Assembly (NCBI RefSeq): GCF_003858455.1
Contig: NZ_RQZF01000001.1
Location: 434,001 to 498,000 of the forward strand
DNA from: Schaalia canis
GTDB lineage: Bacteria > Actinomycetota > Actinomycetes > Actinomycetales > Actinomycetaceae
Direction of reading: 5' to 3'
DNA: 64,000 bases
Shown piece after piece: positions 52,244 to 60,936 of this stretch (the stretch's first letter is position 1; each line of letters begins with the position of its first letter). The translations under genes were made by a program, and so were the position numbers. The notes under the pieces were generated by a model. That model saw only the letters and a list, made by a program, of their open reading frames with translations. It made no database searches and was not told the DNA's origin.

Positions 52244-52906
52244 GTGACCTCCCTCATGAAAGGTGCGTGTGCGGTGACACAGTCGGCGGTTCTTCACCCT
52301 CCAAAACCGGGACGTCCTCGTGACGCCCAGTTGGAGGAACGTGTGTTTCGCGCTGCCTTGGACCTCTATGGCGAGGCCGGCTGGGCGGGTTTTAATCTGA
52401 CGAAGCTTGCAGCCGAAGCGGGCGTAGGTAAGTCGAGCTTGTATTCGCGGTGGATTGACCGCGATGATTTGCTCCACTGTGCGTTCACCGCGTTGGTGAC
52501 CTGCCCGGGACCGGTTGGGGATTCCCCGCGTGAGATCCTTGTGAACGAGGCCGACTTTCGCTTGAGGGAATACCTGGGGCCCAACCGTTCCGCTGTGCGA
52601 CGTCTTTTTGTTGAAGCAGGCAACGAGGTTGATCCTGTGATCTGCGAGATCTACAGGGATGTGTTCGTCACTCCCCTGTCGGCTATTCACGCTAGGTTGT
52701 GGGATTTCAAGCTCAATGGAGAGTTGCCGCGTAATACCTCGGTGGTGCGTCTGCTGGATGCGATTGAAGGAAGCGTGCTGATGCGCACCTTCTGTTTGCC
52801 TGAAGATGTCATTGAGTGCTTCTTGGAGAAGGTTCCGGCCTACGTTGCCGATCTGGTTGACGATCAACTTCATCACCATGAGCCTTCGCGCCAGTTGGAG
52901 ATCTGA
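52244..52906 (+). CDS. TetR-family regulator of the cai/fix locus (inferred)
   Basis: 220 residues from GTG at 52244; GTG at 52274 is an alternative start with AAAGG upstream. The N-terminal HTH is typical: RVFRAALDLYGEAGWAGFNLTKLAAEAGVGKSSLYSRW. The ligand-binding part is unclassified, and FFC-type acyl-CoA ligand preference cannot be told. Divergent from fixA and convergent, with 34-bp overlap, with the hydrolase gene. It would replace CaiF, the activator used by E. coli. Confidence 0.85.
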   Translation: MTSLMKGACAVTQSAVLHPPKPGRPRDAQLEERVFRAALDLYGEAGWAGFNLTKLAAEAGVGKSSLYSRWIDRDDLLHCAFTALVTCPGPVGDSPREILVNEADFRLREYLGPNRSAVRRLFVEAGNEVDPVICEIYRDVFVTPLSAIHARLWDFKLNGELPRNTSVVRLLDAIEGSVLMRTFCLPEDVIECFLEKVPAYVADLVDDQLHHHEPSRQLEI

Positions 52907-53541
52907 GTGCCACCTCGTTGTGCGGGTCCAGCCATGATCCGCAGCAAGGGCTGTTCGATTCCTAAGTTGGTGGGGCGCCCGTGTCCGGGGTAGACGGTAA
53001 GATCTTTGTCCATCTGTGCCAGGCGTGCGCAGGATTTCATCATGTCAACGGGGTTGCCCATAACGAAGGCAGTGGAACCAATGGCACCGGCAAAGAGCAT
53101 GTCACCTGTGAAAAGGACACGTTGAGCCTCGTTAAGTAGGCAGATGCTGCCGGGGGTGTGACCGGGCGTGTGAAGGACGGTGAGGTGGTCGCCTCCCCAG
53201 GTGATGGTGTCGCCCTCGTGAAGGGGCCGGTCGATGTGGTCAACGGTGTAGTCAATGCCCTCTTCGTCAAAGCCAGACCTGTGTACGTCAGCGACGCCAT
53301 CAACATCGTCGTGGCCGCACCCTACCCAGCATCCGTAGGCGTCGACGAGTTCGTTGACGGCTCCAATGTGGTCACAGTGGCAGTGGGTGAGGATGATCCC
53401 CTCGATGTTTTTGTCTCCCAGCCAACGCAGGAGCACCTCAGGTTGTGCACCAGGATCAATGACGATAGTTCCTGCACTGTTTGTCAGCGCGTAGCACACT
53501 GCTTTCCAGGAGCCGACGGTGATCTGTTCGATGGTGAACAT
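52873..53541 (-). CDS. Metallo-beta-lactamase-fold hydrolase (glyoxalase II-like)
   Basis: 222 residues. THCHCDHIG near 52-60 gives the metal ligands His53, His55, Asp57 and His58; GHTPGSICLL and VYPGHGRPT supply the others. Such proteins hydrolyse thioesters such as S-lactoylglutathione, among other bonds. As the last gene of the cai-like block it could act on a CoA or other thioester; that is inference. AGGGGG precedes the ATG, 2 bp after the MFS stop. Confidence 0.85.
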   Translation of the reverse strand: MFTIEQITVGSWKAVCYALTNSAGTIVIDPGAQPEVLLRWLGDKNIEGIILTHCHCDHIGAVNELVDAYGCWVGCGHDDVDGVADVHRSGFDEEGIDYTVDHIDRPLHEGDTITWGGDHLTVLHTPGHTPGSICLLNEAQRVLFTGDMLFAGAIGSTAFVMGNPVDMMKSCARLAQMDKDLTVYPGHGRPTNLGIEQPLLRIMAGPAQRGGTQISNWREGSW

Positions 53542-53543
53542 TC

Positions 53544-54878
53544 TTAGCGCCCCCTAAAGTCGGGTGATCCGGTTTCAGCAAGGGTGTAGCCGCGCGTCTC
53601 GGGGGCCCAGATGATGGAGACGATAAGACCTAGGGCAGAGATTGCTGCGCCTGCGAGCATTGTCATGCCGATGCCGTGATCGATGATGAATGCGGGCAGG
53701 ATGTAGATGGACACGACGGTGCCGATGCGGCTGAAGGCCATGGCGAAGCCCATGGCGGTTGCCCGGATTTCTGTGGGGAAGAGTTCGTTGGGGTAGAGCC
53801 ATTCGAGGTTGCCGGGCCCACCAGAAAGGATCGCGTAGGCAATGAAGCATCCCATGATCAGGCCGATGCCAGCGCCGGGGAAGAACCCGATAATAGCCAG
53901 GGCAATGGTCATTCCACCGAAGCAGCCAATGATGAGTGGCCTGCGGCCGATCTTTTCGCACAGGTACATGGCGGGGAAGGTGCCCAGCATGAAGAATGTG
54001 CCAATCAACAGTTCCCCAAGGAGGACATTGCGGCCCTCTCCCAGTCCAACGGCGCTGATGATCTGAGGCCCGTAGGTGTAGAGGGCAAACATGGGGATGG
54101 CTTGGCAGAGCCAGATGACGCCCACGAAAATCACGCGCTGCAGGTACACGCCTTGGAGGACTTTACGGACCGAGGTTTTCGCAGCGTCCTCTGCCTCGGG
54201 CAGGCGGACATTGGCTCCCAGAGTCTCGTGCACGATACGTTGAGCTTCTTCTGCGCGCCCCTTGGAGACGAGCCAGCGTGGAGATTCTGGGATATTCCAT
54301 CGGCCTACGAGGATGGCGATGCAGGGAACGGCGGAGGAGGCGAGCATGTAGCGCCAGCCGTGGGATGTGTTGATGAGGACGAAACCCACCAGGGCGGCGA
54401 CGTTAGCGCCCAGGTACCAGGCTGCGGCAATAATGCCCATCGCTGCAGCGCGGTATTTACGAGGCGAGAACTCGGTGATCATGGAGGTGGCGATCGGATA
54501 GTCGGCGCCGACAGCCACACCAATGAGGAAACGCAGGACCACTAGCATCAGGGGGCCGTTGACTAGGGCACACAGGATCGATAGGACGGCGATGACGACA
54601 AGGTCGATGACGAACATTTTGCGTCGCCCGATCAGGTCAGTCACCCATCCGCCAACAGAAGCCCCCAGGAAGAGTCCCACGAGGGCGGCAACGCCAAGCA
54701 GACCATTCCAGTGGGCATCGAGGACGAGATCCGTGCCCATTGCCCCCAAAGCTACGCCAATGATTGAAAGCACATAGCCTTCAAGGAAGGGGCCACCCGA
54801 GGAAAAGACAATGACACGTTTGAGGAGGGGCGTCATTTCTAAGTCTTCGAGGTCAATGATGGGCTCATCGTTGCTCAT
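53544..54878 (-). CDS. MFS transporter, sugar-porter/YaaU-like
   Basis: 444 residues with about 12 membrane segments. DLIGRRKMF is the loop 2-3 motif, and PESPRWLVSKGRAEEAQ before the central loop is the sugar-porter style signature. In E. coli the MFS protein YaaU is encoded directly beside fixX next to the cai operon, and YgcS beside another ETF pair, so this association recurs. It could import the substrate or export the product. Confidence 0.88.
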   Translation of the reverse strand: MSNDEPIIDLEDLEMTPLLKRVIVFSSGGPFLEGYVLSIIGVALGAMGTDLVLDAHWNGLLGVAALVGLFLGASVGGWVTDLIGRRKMFVIDLVVIAVLSILCALVNGPLMLVVLRFLIGVAVGADYPIATSMITEFSPRKYRAAAMGIIAAAWYLGANVAALVGFVLINTSHGWRYMLASSAVPCIAILVGRWNIPESPRWLVSKGRAEEAQRIVHETLGANVRLPEAEDAAKTSVRKVLQGVYLQRVIFVGVIWLCQAIPMFALYTYGPQIISAVGLGEGRNVLLGELLIGTFFMLGTFPAMYLCEKIGRRPLIIGCFGGMTIALAIIGFFPGAGIGLIMGCFIAYAILSGGPGNLEWLYPNELFPTEIRATAMGFAMAFSRIGTVVSIYILPAFIIDHGIGMTMLAGAAISALGLIVSIIWAPETRGYTLAETGSPDFRGR

Positions 54879-54933
54879 GGTGTTCTCCCTTCTATCTGCT
54901 GAGGGGCTGGTCAGTATCGTGTGGGCGTGTGTA

Positions 54934-54971
54934 GCGTGGGAGAGGCGATGGTGGCGTTGCCTCTCCCACGC
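54934..54971. promoter_or_regulatory. Hairpin 1 in the maoC-MFS gap
   Basis: Perfect 13-bp arms GCGTGGGAGAGGC and GCCTCTCCCACGC around a 12-nt loop. No T-run. It divides the cai-like operon between the MaoC gene and the MFS gene and may set their relative expression. Confidence 0.65.
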
Positions 54972-54978
54972 CGCATGC

Positions 54979-55017
54979 GGGAATCAGGGACTGCAGAGTT
55001 TCAGGCGCATGATTCCC
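54979..55017. promoter_or_regulatory. Hairpin 2 in the maoC-MFS gap
   Basis: GGGAATCA and TGATTCCC pair over a 23-nt loop, directly 3' of the MaoC stop on the minus strand. Together with hairpin 1 it fills most of the 150-bp gap. Confidence 0.5.
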
Positions 55018-55028
55018 CTACGCTCGCG

Positions 55029-55904
55029 TCAGCGGTATTCGATGATGCCCCAGTTCAGATGGGGCTTGGCACCGGTTTCCTCCGCGTCAACATCAACGAG
55101 TGCGAAACGCAGTTCGCCCTCGCCCACCTTCCACAGTTGTGTCTTGAGGGTGGATCCTGGGTGAACGGGTGAGGTGATGCGCGTCTTGAAACGCGTGATG
55201 CGCTCGGGCTCGCCCGGAACAAAGGCGTTGATCGCATGGCGCATGACAACACCGGCGTAAGAGATGGCGTGCAGGATGGGGCGCGGTTCGCCGTTTTCTG
55301 CGGCGTAGTCCCAGTCAATGTGCTGGGGATGGTAGTCACCCGAGAGACGGTAGATAAGCGCCTGATTCTCAGGAATGGTCTCGACCACTTCAACGTCTGC
55401 GGGGCGGTCGGGCATGTCGACAATGTCCTTGGGGGGCGTGGGTCCGCCCCAGCCACCGTCGTAGATCAGGCAGTCCCAGGATTCATTGGTGAACAGGAGG
55501 TTGCCGTCAGAATCGTAGGTGTCACCAATGTGTTGGGCGAGGAGGCCCCGTCCTTCACCACGGTCATAGAGGCCTTCCAGGCGCACCATCGTTTCCAGGT
55601 GGTCGCTCATCTTCGTCATGGGGCGATGGAAGGTGATGTCAAAACCCCAGTGCAGGGAGCCGGCGTAGTTGTAGCCGTAGTCGATAGTGCGCGTAACCTC
55701 TGAATCGACGATGAGCATGGCGCCAAACATGGGGAGCACCTTGAGTTTGGGGTCGCGTTCGTCATGCTCGTTGAGGTATTCAAGGCCGTCTTTACCATCA
55801 ATGCCCGCACCGCAGCCGAGGGCGAAAAGCTCCAGGTCGCGGAAGGTGTAGTCACGGACGAAGGGGCCGAAAGTCTGGCCCACCATGTCGGTATTGATCG
55901 CCAT
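55029..55904 (-). CDS. MaoC-like (R)-specific hydratase/dehydratase, double hot-dog
   Basis: 291 residues. The C-terminal hot-dog carries YRLSGDYHPQHID with Asp190 and His195 at the catalytic positions of hydratase 2, then RPILHAISYAGV. The family motif is G-D-x-N-P-x-H; here Asn is replaced by His192. The N-terminal half resembles the second, non-catalytic hot-dog. Its position between caiC-like and transporter genes suggests it hydrates or dehydrates the CoA intermediate, the step done in E. coli by the unrelated crotonase CaiD. Confidence 0.85.
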   Translation of the reverse strand: MAINTDMVGQTFGPFVRDYTFRDLELFALGCGAGIDGKDGLEYLNEHDERDPKLKVLPMFGAMLIVDSEVTRTIDYGYNYAGSLHWGFDITFHRPMTKMSDHLETMVRLEGLYDRGEGRGLLAQHIGDTYDSDGNLLFTNESWDCLIYDGGWGGPTPPKDIVDMPDRPADVEVVETIPENQALIYRLSGDYHPQHIDWDYAAENGEPRPILHAISYAGVVMRHAINAFVPGEPERITRFKTRITSPVHPGSTLKTQLWKVGEGELRFALVDVDAEETGAKPHLNWGIIEYR

Positions 55905-55947
55905 TGGTCAGTGTCCTTTCATGGAAATGGTGTTATTGGAAGTGGTG

Positions 55948-57528
55948 TTACTGGGTGGCAAGAAGATGTTTTTGTACTTTCCCGTAGGTGCCGCGCGGGA
56001 GTTCTTCAACGAACTCCACGAAGCTCGGCACCTTGAAGGCAGCAAGGTGGCGGGCACAGTGGTCGATAATCGCGCAGACATTGAGCTCTACATCCGGGTC
56101 GGGCACGATGAATGCTTTGACAGCTTGACCGCGCACGCTGTCTGGCACGCCAATAACGGCCACCTCACGCACGCCGGGGAAGTCGTCAATAACGCCTTCG
56201 ACCTCAGCCGAGGACACCGATTCGCCCGAACGTTTAATGAGGTCAACGCGCCGATCTACGAAGTAGACCCACCCGTCCTCGACGTAGGCGTAGTCACGGG
56301 TGTAGTACCAGCCGTCCTTATCGAGAACCTCCTCGGTAGCTTCCGGGTTATCCCAGTAGCCCGCCATCAGGCTCACTCCTGGGATACCGTGAAGGGCTAA
56401 TTCCCCCACTTCACCGTCAGGGAGAGCGCGTCCGTCCTCGTCAATGACGCAGACCTGGTATCCGGGCCCTGCCTGGCCGATGGAAGGCCAGCGCCGCTCC
56501 CCGTGGGGTGGGTCTGTTACAGCGCCAATGAGGCACTCGGTTGAGCCATAGTTGTTCAGCAGCGGCACGCCGAAGCGTTCCTCAAAGGCTTCCTTATCCT
56601 GCGTGCTTAGTGGCAGGAAGTAGTGCATTTCGCGCACCTGGTGGTCGCGCTCATGCGGGTCGACGGGTTGGCGCAGCATCGTTGCCACGATCATTGCCAT
56701 CCCCTGAACGAGGGTGGCACGGTGGACACGCGCCTGACGCCAGAAAAAGGTCGCCCGATAGTGGGAGAGCATGATGAGTGTCGCCCCCAGAGTCAGCACC
56801 GGCGCGAGGGCAGAAAGTTGGTAGTTGACTCGGGTGGCCACCATGGAGGTCATGTAGCGATCCTCGGGGGTCATTCCCAGTTCCCAGTTGACGAAATTGC
56901 CGGAGAAGACAACATTCGCGTGCGTAATCATCACGCCTTTGGGTTCGGAAGTGGTGCCCGAGGTGAAAAGGATTTCGCACAGGTCAAAGGGGTCGATACT
57001 CGCTGGAGGAGTGAAGGTGTCTGCCTCATGCCAGGTGAGTTCACGCAGGTGGGGTAGGCCAGCGGCAGCGTCCTCGTCCTCGGCGTCTCCCTGCCCGACC
57101 ACAATAATGTCCTTGACGGTGGTGGGCAGGTGGGAGCGCACTTGGCTGAGGTTACTCATGCAGGCCACGACCGTGCGTGCCTGGCACAGGCGCAAGATGC
57201 GACCCAACTCGAAGGGCGCCGAAGAAGCGTCAACGGGGACGGCCACAGCCCCGATTTTCGCCAAAGCCAGCAGGCATTCGACAAACTCGACACAATTGTC
57301 AAGGTAGAGTGCCACCTGGTCTTTCTCACCAATGCCACGAGCAACGAGGGCGTTGGCGCACTGGTTAACCAGCGCGTCAAACTGACGGTAGGTGAAACGA
57401 CGGGTGTCATGCGTATGCGCATCCTCGAACACGAGGAACTCGTGCTCTCCCCTGTCCTCAACCTGCCGCTGCCACAGTTGGGGCAGTGTGGTGGTCTCCG
57501 GCGCGAACTCCGAGTGGGTCACGATCAA
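55948..57528 (-). CDS. caiC: CaiC-like acyl-CoA ligase
   Basis: 526 residues. ILFTSGTTSEPKGVMITH near 187-204 is the AMP-forming P-loop, NNYGSTECLIG the adenine-binding motif and the C-terminal TYGKVQKHLL holds the adenylation Lys. Long blocks agree with E. coli CaiC, for example VALYLDNCVEF, LAKIGA and YFVDRRVDLIKRSGE. CaiC activates carnitine, crotonobetaine or butyrobetaine with CoA. The start is TTG at 57528 directly after caiB, or GTG at 57522; AAGGA lies upstream of both. Confidence 0.88.
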   Translation of the reverse strand: MIVTHSEFAPETTTLPQLWQRQVEDRGEHEFLVFEDAHTHDTRRFTYRQFDALVNQCANALVARGIGEKDQVALYLDNCVEFVECLLALAKIGAVAVPVDASSAPFELGRILRLCQARTVVACMSNLSQVRSHLPTTVKDIIVVGQGDAEDEDAAAGLPHLRELTWHEADTFTPPASIDPFDLCEILFTSGTTSEPKGVMITHANVVFSGNFVNWELGMTPEDRYMTSMVATRVNYQLSALAPVLTLGATLIMLSHYRATFFWRQARVHRATLVQGMAMIVATMLRQPVDPHERDHQVREMHYFLPLSTQDKEAFEERFGVPLLNNYGSTECLIGAVTDPPHGERRWPSIGQAGPGYQVCVIDEDGRALPDGEVGELALHGIPGVSLMAGYWDNPEATEEVLDKDGWYYTRDYAYVEDGWVYFVDRRVDLIKRSGESVSSAEVEGVIDDFPGVREVAVIGVPDSVRGQAVKAFIVPDPDVELNVCAIIDHCARHLAAFKVPSFVEFVEELPRGTYGKVQKHLLATQ

Positions 57529-58749
57529 TCAGTCCTTATCGGCAGTCTTGACGGTGCCGAGTTCGATCAGGCGGGCGATTTCCTCGTCGGAATATCCCGC
57601 GCGTCGTAGGACATCGCGCGTGTCCTCGCCCAGGGCTGGCATAGGACGCCAGAACGAACCTGGATTGCGTGAGAACTTCGGGAAAGTATTGAGGCCCATG
57701 ACGGTTGCGCCCTCGGCGTTTTCCCATTCGATGAAGCATTCACGCTGTTTAACGTGGTCGGCAGCCAGAATGTCGGGGAATTCGTTCACCACCTGAGCGG
57801 CAATGCGGTGGTCAACGAAGTCGCGCTGCACATCGTATTTGGACTGAGTCTTGAGATAGGCCTCCAGAGTCTCCTGGATGAGATCAGCCTTGGGGCCATT
57901 AAGCCACAGTGCCGAGGTGTCCTCGGGGTATTCCTCGGTGCCCCACAGGTGACCAAGGCCGATGGTTTCCAGCAGATACTTATTCTGCGACACCCCATAC
58001 AGGCACAGGCCAATGTAGCCGTCCTTGCATTCATAGATGCCGATGCCGCAGAGGTTCTGATGGCGAGCGCCAGGACGCGGGTAGGTGATCCCCGCGTTCA
58101 TGAAGTCCATCATGTAGTAGGTGCCGACACGCAGGAGGGTTTCATACATGGCCATGTCGATGCTCTCACCCTCGCCGGTGACGCCCACGCGATGCAGGGC
58201 AGCCAGGGAGGAGGAGATAATCATGAGGGAATTGATGTAATCACCCAGATAAGGGGAGATATTCATCGGCTGGTCGACGGTGCCGTTCTGGGCGACGATA
58301 CCCGCGTAGGCGGCAACCGTCAGATCGTAGGCGGCTGAGTTGACCTGAACGTCATCACCCCACTGGCCAAAGCCCGAGACGTGGACGATAACGAGTTTGG
58401 GGTTGATCTCCCACAAGAACTCGTCAGTGATGCCCTTACGAGCGTACATGGGGCCTTTAGAGGATTCGATGAAGATATCCGCGTCCTTGACGATGGCGCG
58501 CAGGGCTTCCTTGCCTTCATCGGTAAAAGGATTCATCGAGATGGAACGCATATTGCGCCGTTCCATTTCCTTGACCCAGGCGGTGTCGCGCATGGAGTCA
58601 CCCGTCCACACGTTTTCGATCCAGGTGACGTCCGCACCCCATTCGGCCATGATGGCCGCAGCAGTGGGGGCGGCGATTTCAACAGCAGAATAGACAACCT
58701 TGACGCCGTCAAGGACGCCAAATGATGGCTTTTCGGTAGGCAGTGCCAT
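57529..58749 (-). CDS. caiB: CaiB-like class III CoA-transferase
   Basis: 406 residues against 405 in E. coli CaiB, with very similar blocks throughout: AEWGADVTWIENV, DIFIESSKGP, GITDEFLWEINPKLVIVHVSGFGQ and GEGESIDMAMYE. The active-site Asp corresponds to Asp170 in SPYLGDYIN. CaiB exchanges CoA between butyrobetaine, crotonobetaine and carnitine. The strong overall match supports a trimethylammonium-type or closely related substrate, although substrate has not been tested. Confidence 0.92.
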   Translation of the reverse strand: MALPTEKPSFGVLDGVKVVYSAVEIAAPTAAAIMAEWGADVTWIENVWTGDSMRDTAWVKEMERRNMRSISMNPFTDEGKEALRAIVKDADIFIESSKGPMYARKGITDEFLWEINPKLVIVHVSGFGQWGDDVQVNSAAYDLTVAAYAGIVAQNGTVDQPMNISPYLGDYINSLMIISSSLAALHRVGVTGEGESIDMAMYETLLRVGTYYMMDFMNAGITYPRPGARHQNLCGIGIYECKDGYIGLCLYGVSQNKYLLETIGLGHLWGTEEYPEDTSALWLNGPKADLIQETLEAYLKTQSKYDVQRDFVDHRIAAQVVNEFPDILAADHVKQRECFIEWENAEGATVMGLNTFPKFSRNPGSFWRPMPALGEDTRDVLRRAGYSDEEIARLIELGTVKTADKD

Positions 58750-58776
58750 GGTGAAACAGTCCTTTCGTGGTGTCGG

Positions 58777-59910
58777 TCAGCGGTAGTCGTACAGGGCGGA
58801 GCGTCCTGCAGCGAGGATCATCATTTCGTCGGTGCCACCTGAGACGCGGTCGACGCGAAGATCACGGTAGAAGCGCTGGACGCGATGCTCGCCGGTGATG
58901 CCTACGCCTGCGAGAACCTGGAGGGCGTGGTCAACGACCTCGAAGGATGCCTGCGAGCAGTAGTACTTCGCCATTGAGCAATCGCCGCGTGAGAGCAGGC
59001 CCTGGCTGTGCTTCCACGCAATCTCGTAGAGCATGTTGCGCATGTTCGTCAGGCGAATCTTCATCTCAGCGAATTTCAGTTGAATGAGCTGGTGGCGGGC
59101 GATGGCCTGACCGCCCTGGACGCGCTGGTTGGCGTACTTGGCGGCGTCCTCGAAGGCGCAGTAGGCCTGGCCGTAGTTGGTGAGTGCCACAAGGAAACGC
59201 TCAAGATCAAAGTCCGCCACGCCGCGGCGGAAGCCGTTGCCTTCAGTGCCGAAGAGGTCTTTTTCTTCGAGTTCGACATTGTCGAAGTAGACGTCACAGC
59301 ACGAGTCCATGCGCAACCCCAGCTTGTCAAGGGGTTCCTTGGTGATGCCCGGCAGGCTCATGTCAACAAACCATTCGGTGTAGGTGTCCATGTTGTCGCT
59401 GTCGCGGGCCATGACCACCAGGTAGGGGACGTGGAGGGATGAGGTGATGAAGGTCTTGTGTCCGTTGAGGTAGACCTTGCCGTCCTTACGCGTGTAGGTG
59501 GTGCGCATGTCGTCCCAGGATGAGCCTGCCGAGGGCTCAGTCATGGCGTAGTTGATCATCTGCTTGCCGGTTCCGACGAAGGAGAGGATCTTTTCTTGTT
59601 GTTCCTCAGTGCCTTCGCGCAGGACGGTGTCCCAGCAAGGCATCTGGTAGAGGACGTAGGTGGGGCCACCTTCACGGCCAAGTGCTTCGTAAGCTGCGGT
59701 GAGGGTCACCCAGTCGGCACCAAGCCCGTCGTGTTCTTCGGGCAGGAGGATGCGATCAAAGCCGAGTTCGCAGATCGCTTCGGTCCATTCGATGGGGTAT
59801 TCGTGTTTGACGTCGCACTCGTGGAAGTATTTGTCCCAGTTGCGTGAGCGCATGAGTTCGGTGAAGGCATCGACCATGAGTTGTTGGTCTTCAGACAGTG
59901 AAAAATCCAT
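58777..59910 (-). CDS. caiA: CaiA-like acyl-CoA dehydrogenase (enoyl-CoA reductase)
   Basis: 377 residues, close to E. coli CaiA (380). Matching blocks include [82 protein letters not shown] and the [15 protein letters not shown] end. CaiA reduces crotonobetainyl-CoA to butyrobetainyl-CoA with electrons from FixABCX. At the place where MCAD has its catalytic Glu (YEGT), this protein reads SGGT, as E. coli CaiA does. Confidence 0.92.
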   Translation of the reverse strand: MDFSLSEDQQLMVDAFTELMRSRNWDKYFHECDVKHEYPIEWTEAICELGFDRILLPEEHDGLGADWVTLTAAYEALGREGGPTYVLYQMPCWDTVLREGTEEQQEKILSFVGTGKQMINYAMTEPSAGSSWDDMRTTYTRKDGKVYLNGHKTFITSSLHVPYLVVMARDSDNMDTYTEWFVDMSLPGITKEPLDKLGLRMDSCCDVYFDNVELEEKDLFGTEGNGFRRGVADFDLERFLVALTNYGQAYCAFEDAAKYANQRVQGGQAIARHQLIQLKFAEMKIRLTNMRNMLYEIAWKHSQGLLSRGDCSMAKYYCSQASFEVVDHALQVLAGVGITGEHRVQRFYRDLRVDRVSGGTDEMMILAAGRSALYDYR

Positions 59911-59958
59911 GTCCAGTCACTTTCTGTGTAGGAGCGCCGTCGCTCGCCAGTCAAAGGG

Positions 59959-60927
59959 TTACGGGTGAAGAGGGTGGTCGGTGTAGAAGTTGGCGGCCTC
60001 GCTGAGAACCTCCATGGTCTGGTCAAGCATCTTTGAGTGGTGCAAGAAGCCATGGATGACGCCATCAACCTCGTGGAAGAGATGAGGAACGCTGCAGAGG
60101 GTGAGGATTTCTGCCAGTGTGCGTGAATCGTCCCGAAGGGGGTCAAGGCCTGCGGCGACGACGTAGCTTGGCGGGATGCCGTGGCTGAAGTCGTTGCGGA
60201 GGATATTGAAGTAGGGATCGTCAACGTCGGCCAGATCGGGAAGATACTGGCCAAGATAGTAGGCGTAGTCCTCCTCGGTCAGACCATCCCAACTTCCGCC
60301 CAGCAGGCGCATTGACATGGAGTCTTTCAGGCCGTAGGCGCCGTAGAAAAGCAGCATGGTCCGAACGCTGCTCAGAGTGCCTTCGTCACGCATCATGAGC
60401 ATGGTTGCTACGGCCATATTTGCTCCGGCGGAGTCTCCTGCAAAGGAGATATCCTCGGGGTCAATACTCCATTTTTCTGCGTTGTCGCGAATGTGCGTCA
60501 CGACGTCGACACATTCGTGAATCTGCCGAGGGAACTGAGCGTCGGGAGCCAGGGTGTAGTCGATACTCACAACCGCTGCTCCTGTGAGGTGGCAGAGGGT
60601 GCGGGCAATGCGGTCGTGAGTATCAACGTCCCCGATGACCCAGCCGCCGCCATGCATGTAGACGATGAGGGGCAGGGTGTCCTCGGCAGTTGGGCGGTAG
60701 TAGCGTACGCGCACCTGCCCGTAGCGAGTAGGAGCGTTGTAGTCGGTGACAACGGCAACGCTGGGGCCGCCCTCGTTCCAGAAGGCGCGCTCTGTCCGAT
60801 AGGCCTGGCGCATGTCTTCCAGGCTTTGGCCGGTGACGTAGGCGTCTTTTGCGAGCTCATTTTGTGTGTCGACCACGCGGCCCATTTGTTCGGTCCACAG
60901 GCGAGGAACGTCGTACTTGTGCCCCAT
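59959..60927 (-). CDS. HSL-family alpha/beta hydrolase (esterase)
   Basis: 322 residues, no signal peptide, so cytoplasmic. HGGGW at 92-96 is the oxyanion-hole motif, GDSAGAN gives nucleophile Ser166, and GLDPLRDD and IHGFLHH supply Asp262 and His292. The triad is complete. Family members hydrolyse short acyl esters. E. coli cai lacks such a gene; here it could free the pathway substrate from an ester such as an acylcarnitine-like compound, which is inference. It lies 10 bp after the MFS gene. Confidence 0.88.
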   Translation of the reverse strand: MGHKYDVPRLWTEQMGRVVDTQNELAKDAYVTGQSLEDMRQAYRTERAFWNEGGPSVAVVTDYNAPTRYGQVRVRYYRPTAEDTLPLIVYMHGGGWVIGDVDTHDRIARTLCHLTGAAVVSIDYTLAPDAQFPRQIHECVDVVTHIRDNAEKWSIDPEDISFAGDSAGANMAVATMLMMRDEGTLSSVRTMLLFYGAYGLKDSMSMRLLGGSWDGLTEEDYAYYLGQYLPDLADVDDPYFNILRNDFSHGIPPSYVVAAGLDPLRDDSRTLAEILTLCSVPHLFHEVDGVIHGFLHHSKMLDQTMEVLSEAANFYTDHPLHP

Positions 60928-60936
60928 GAGTGTTCC

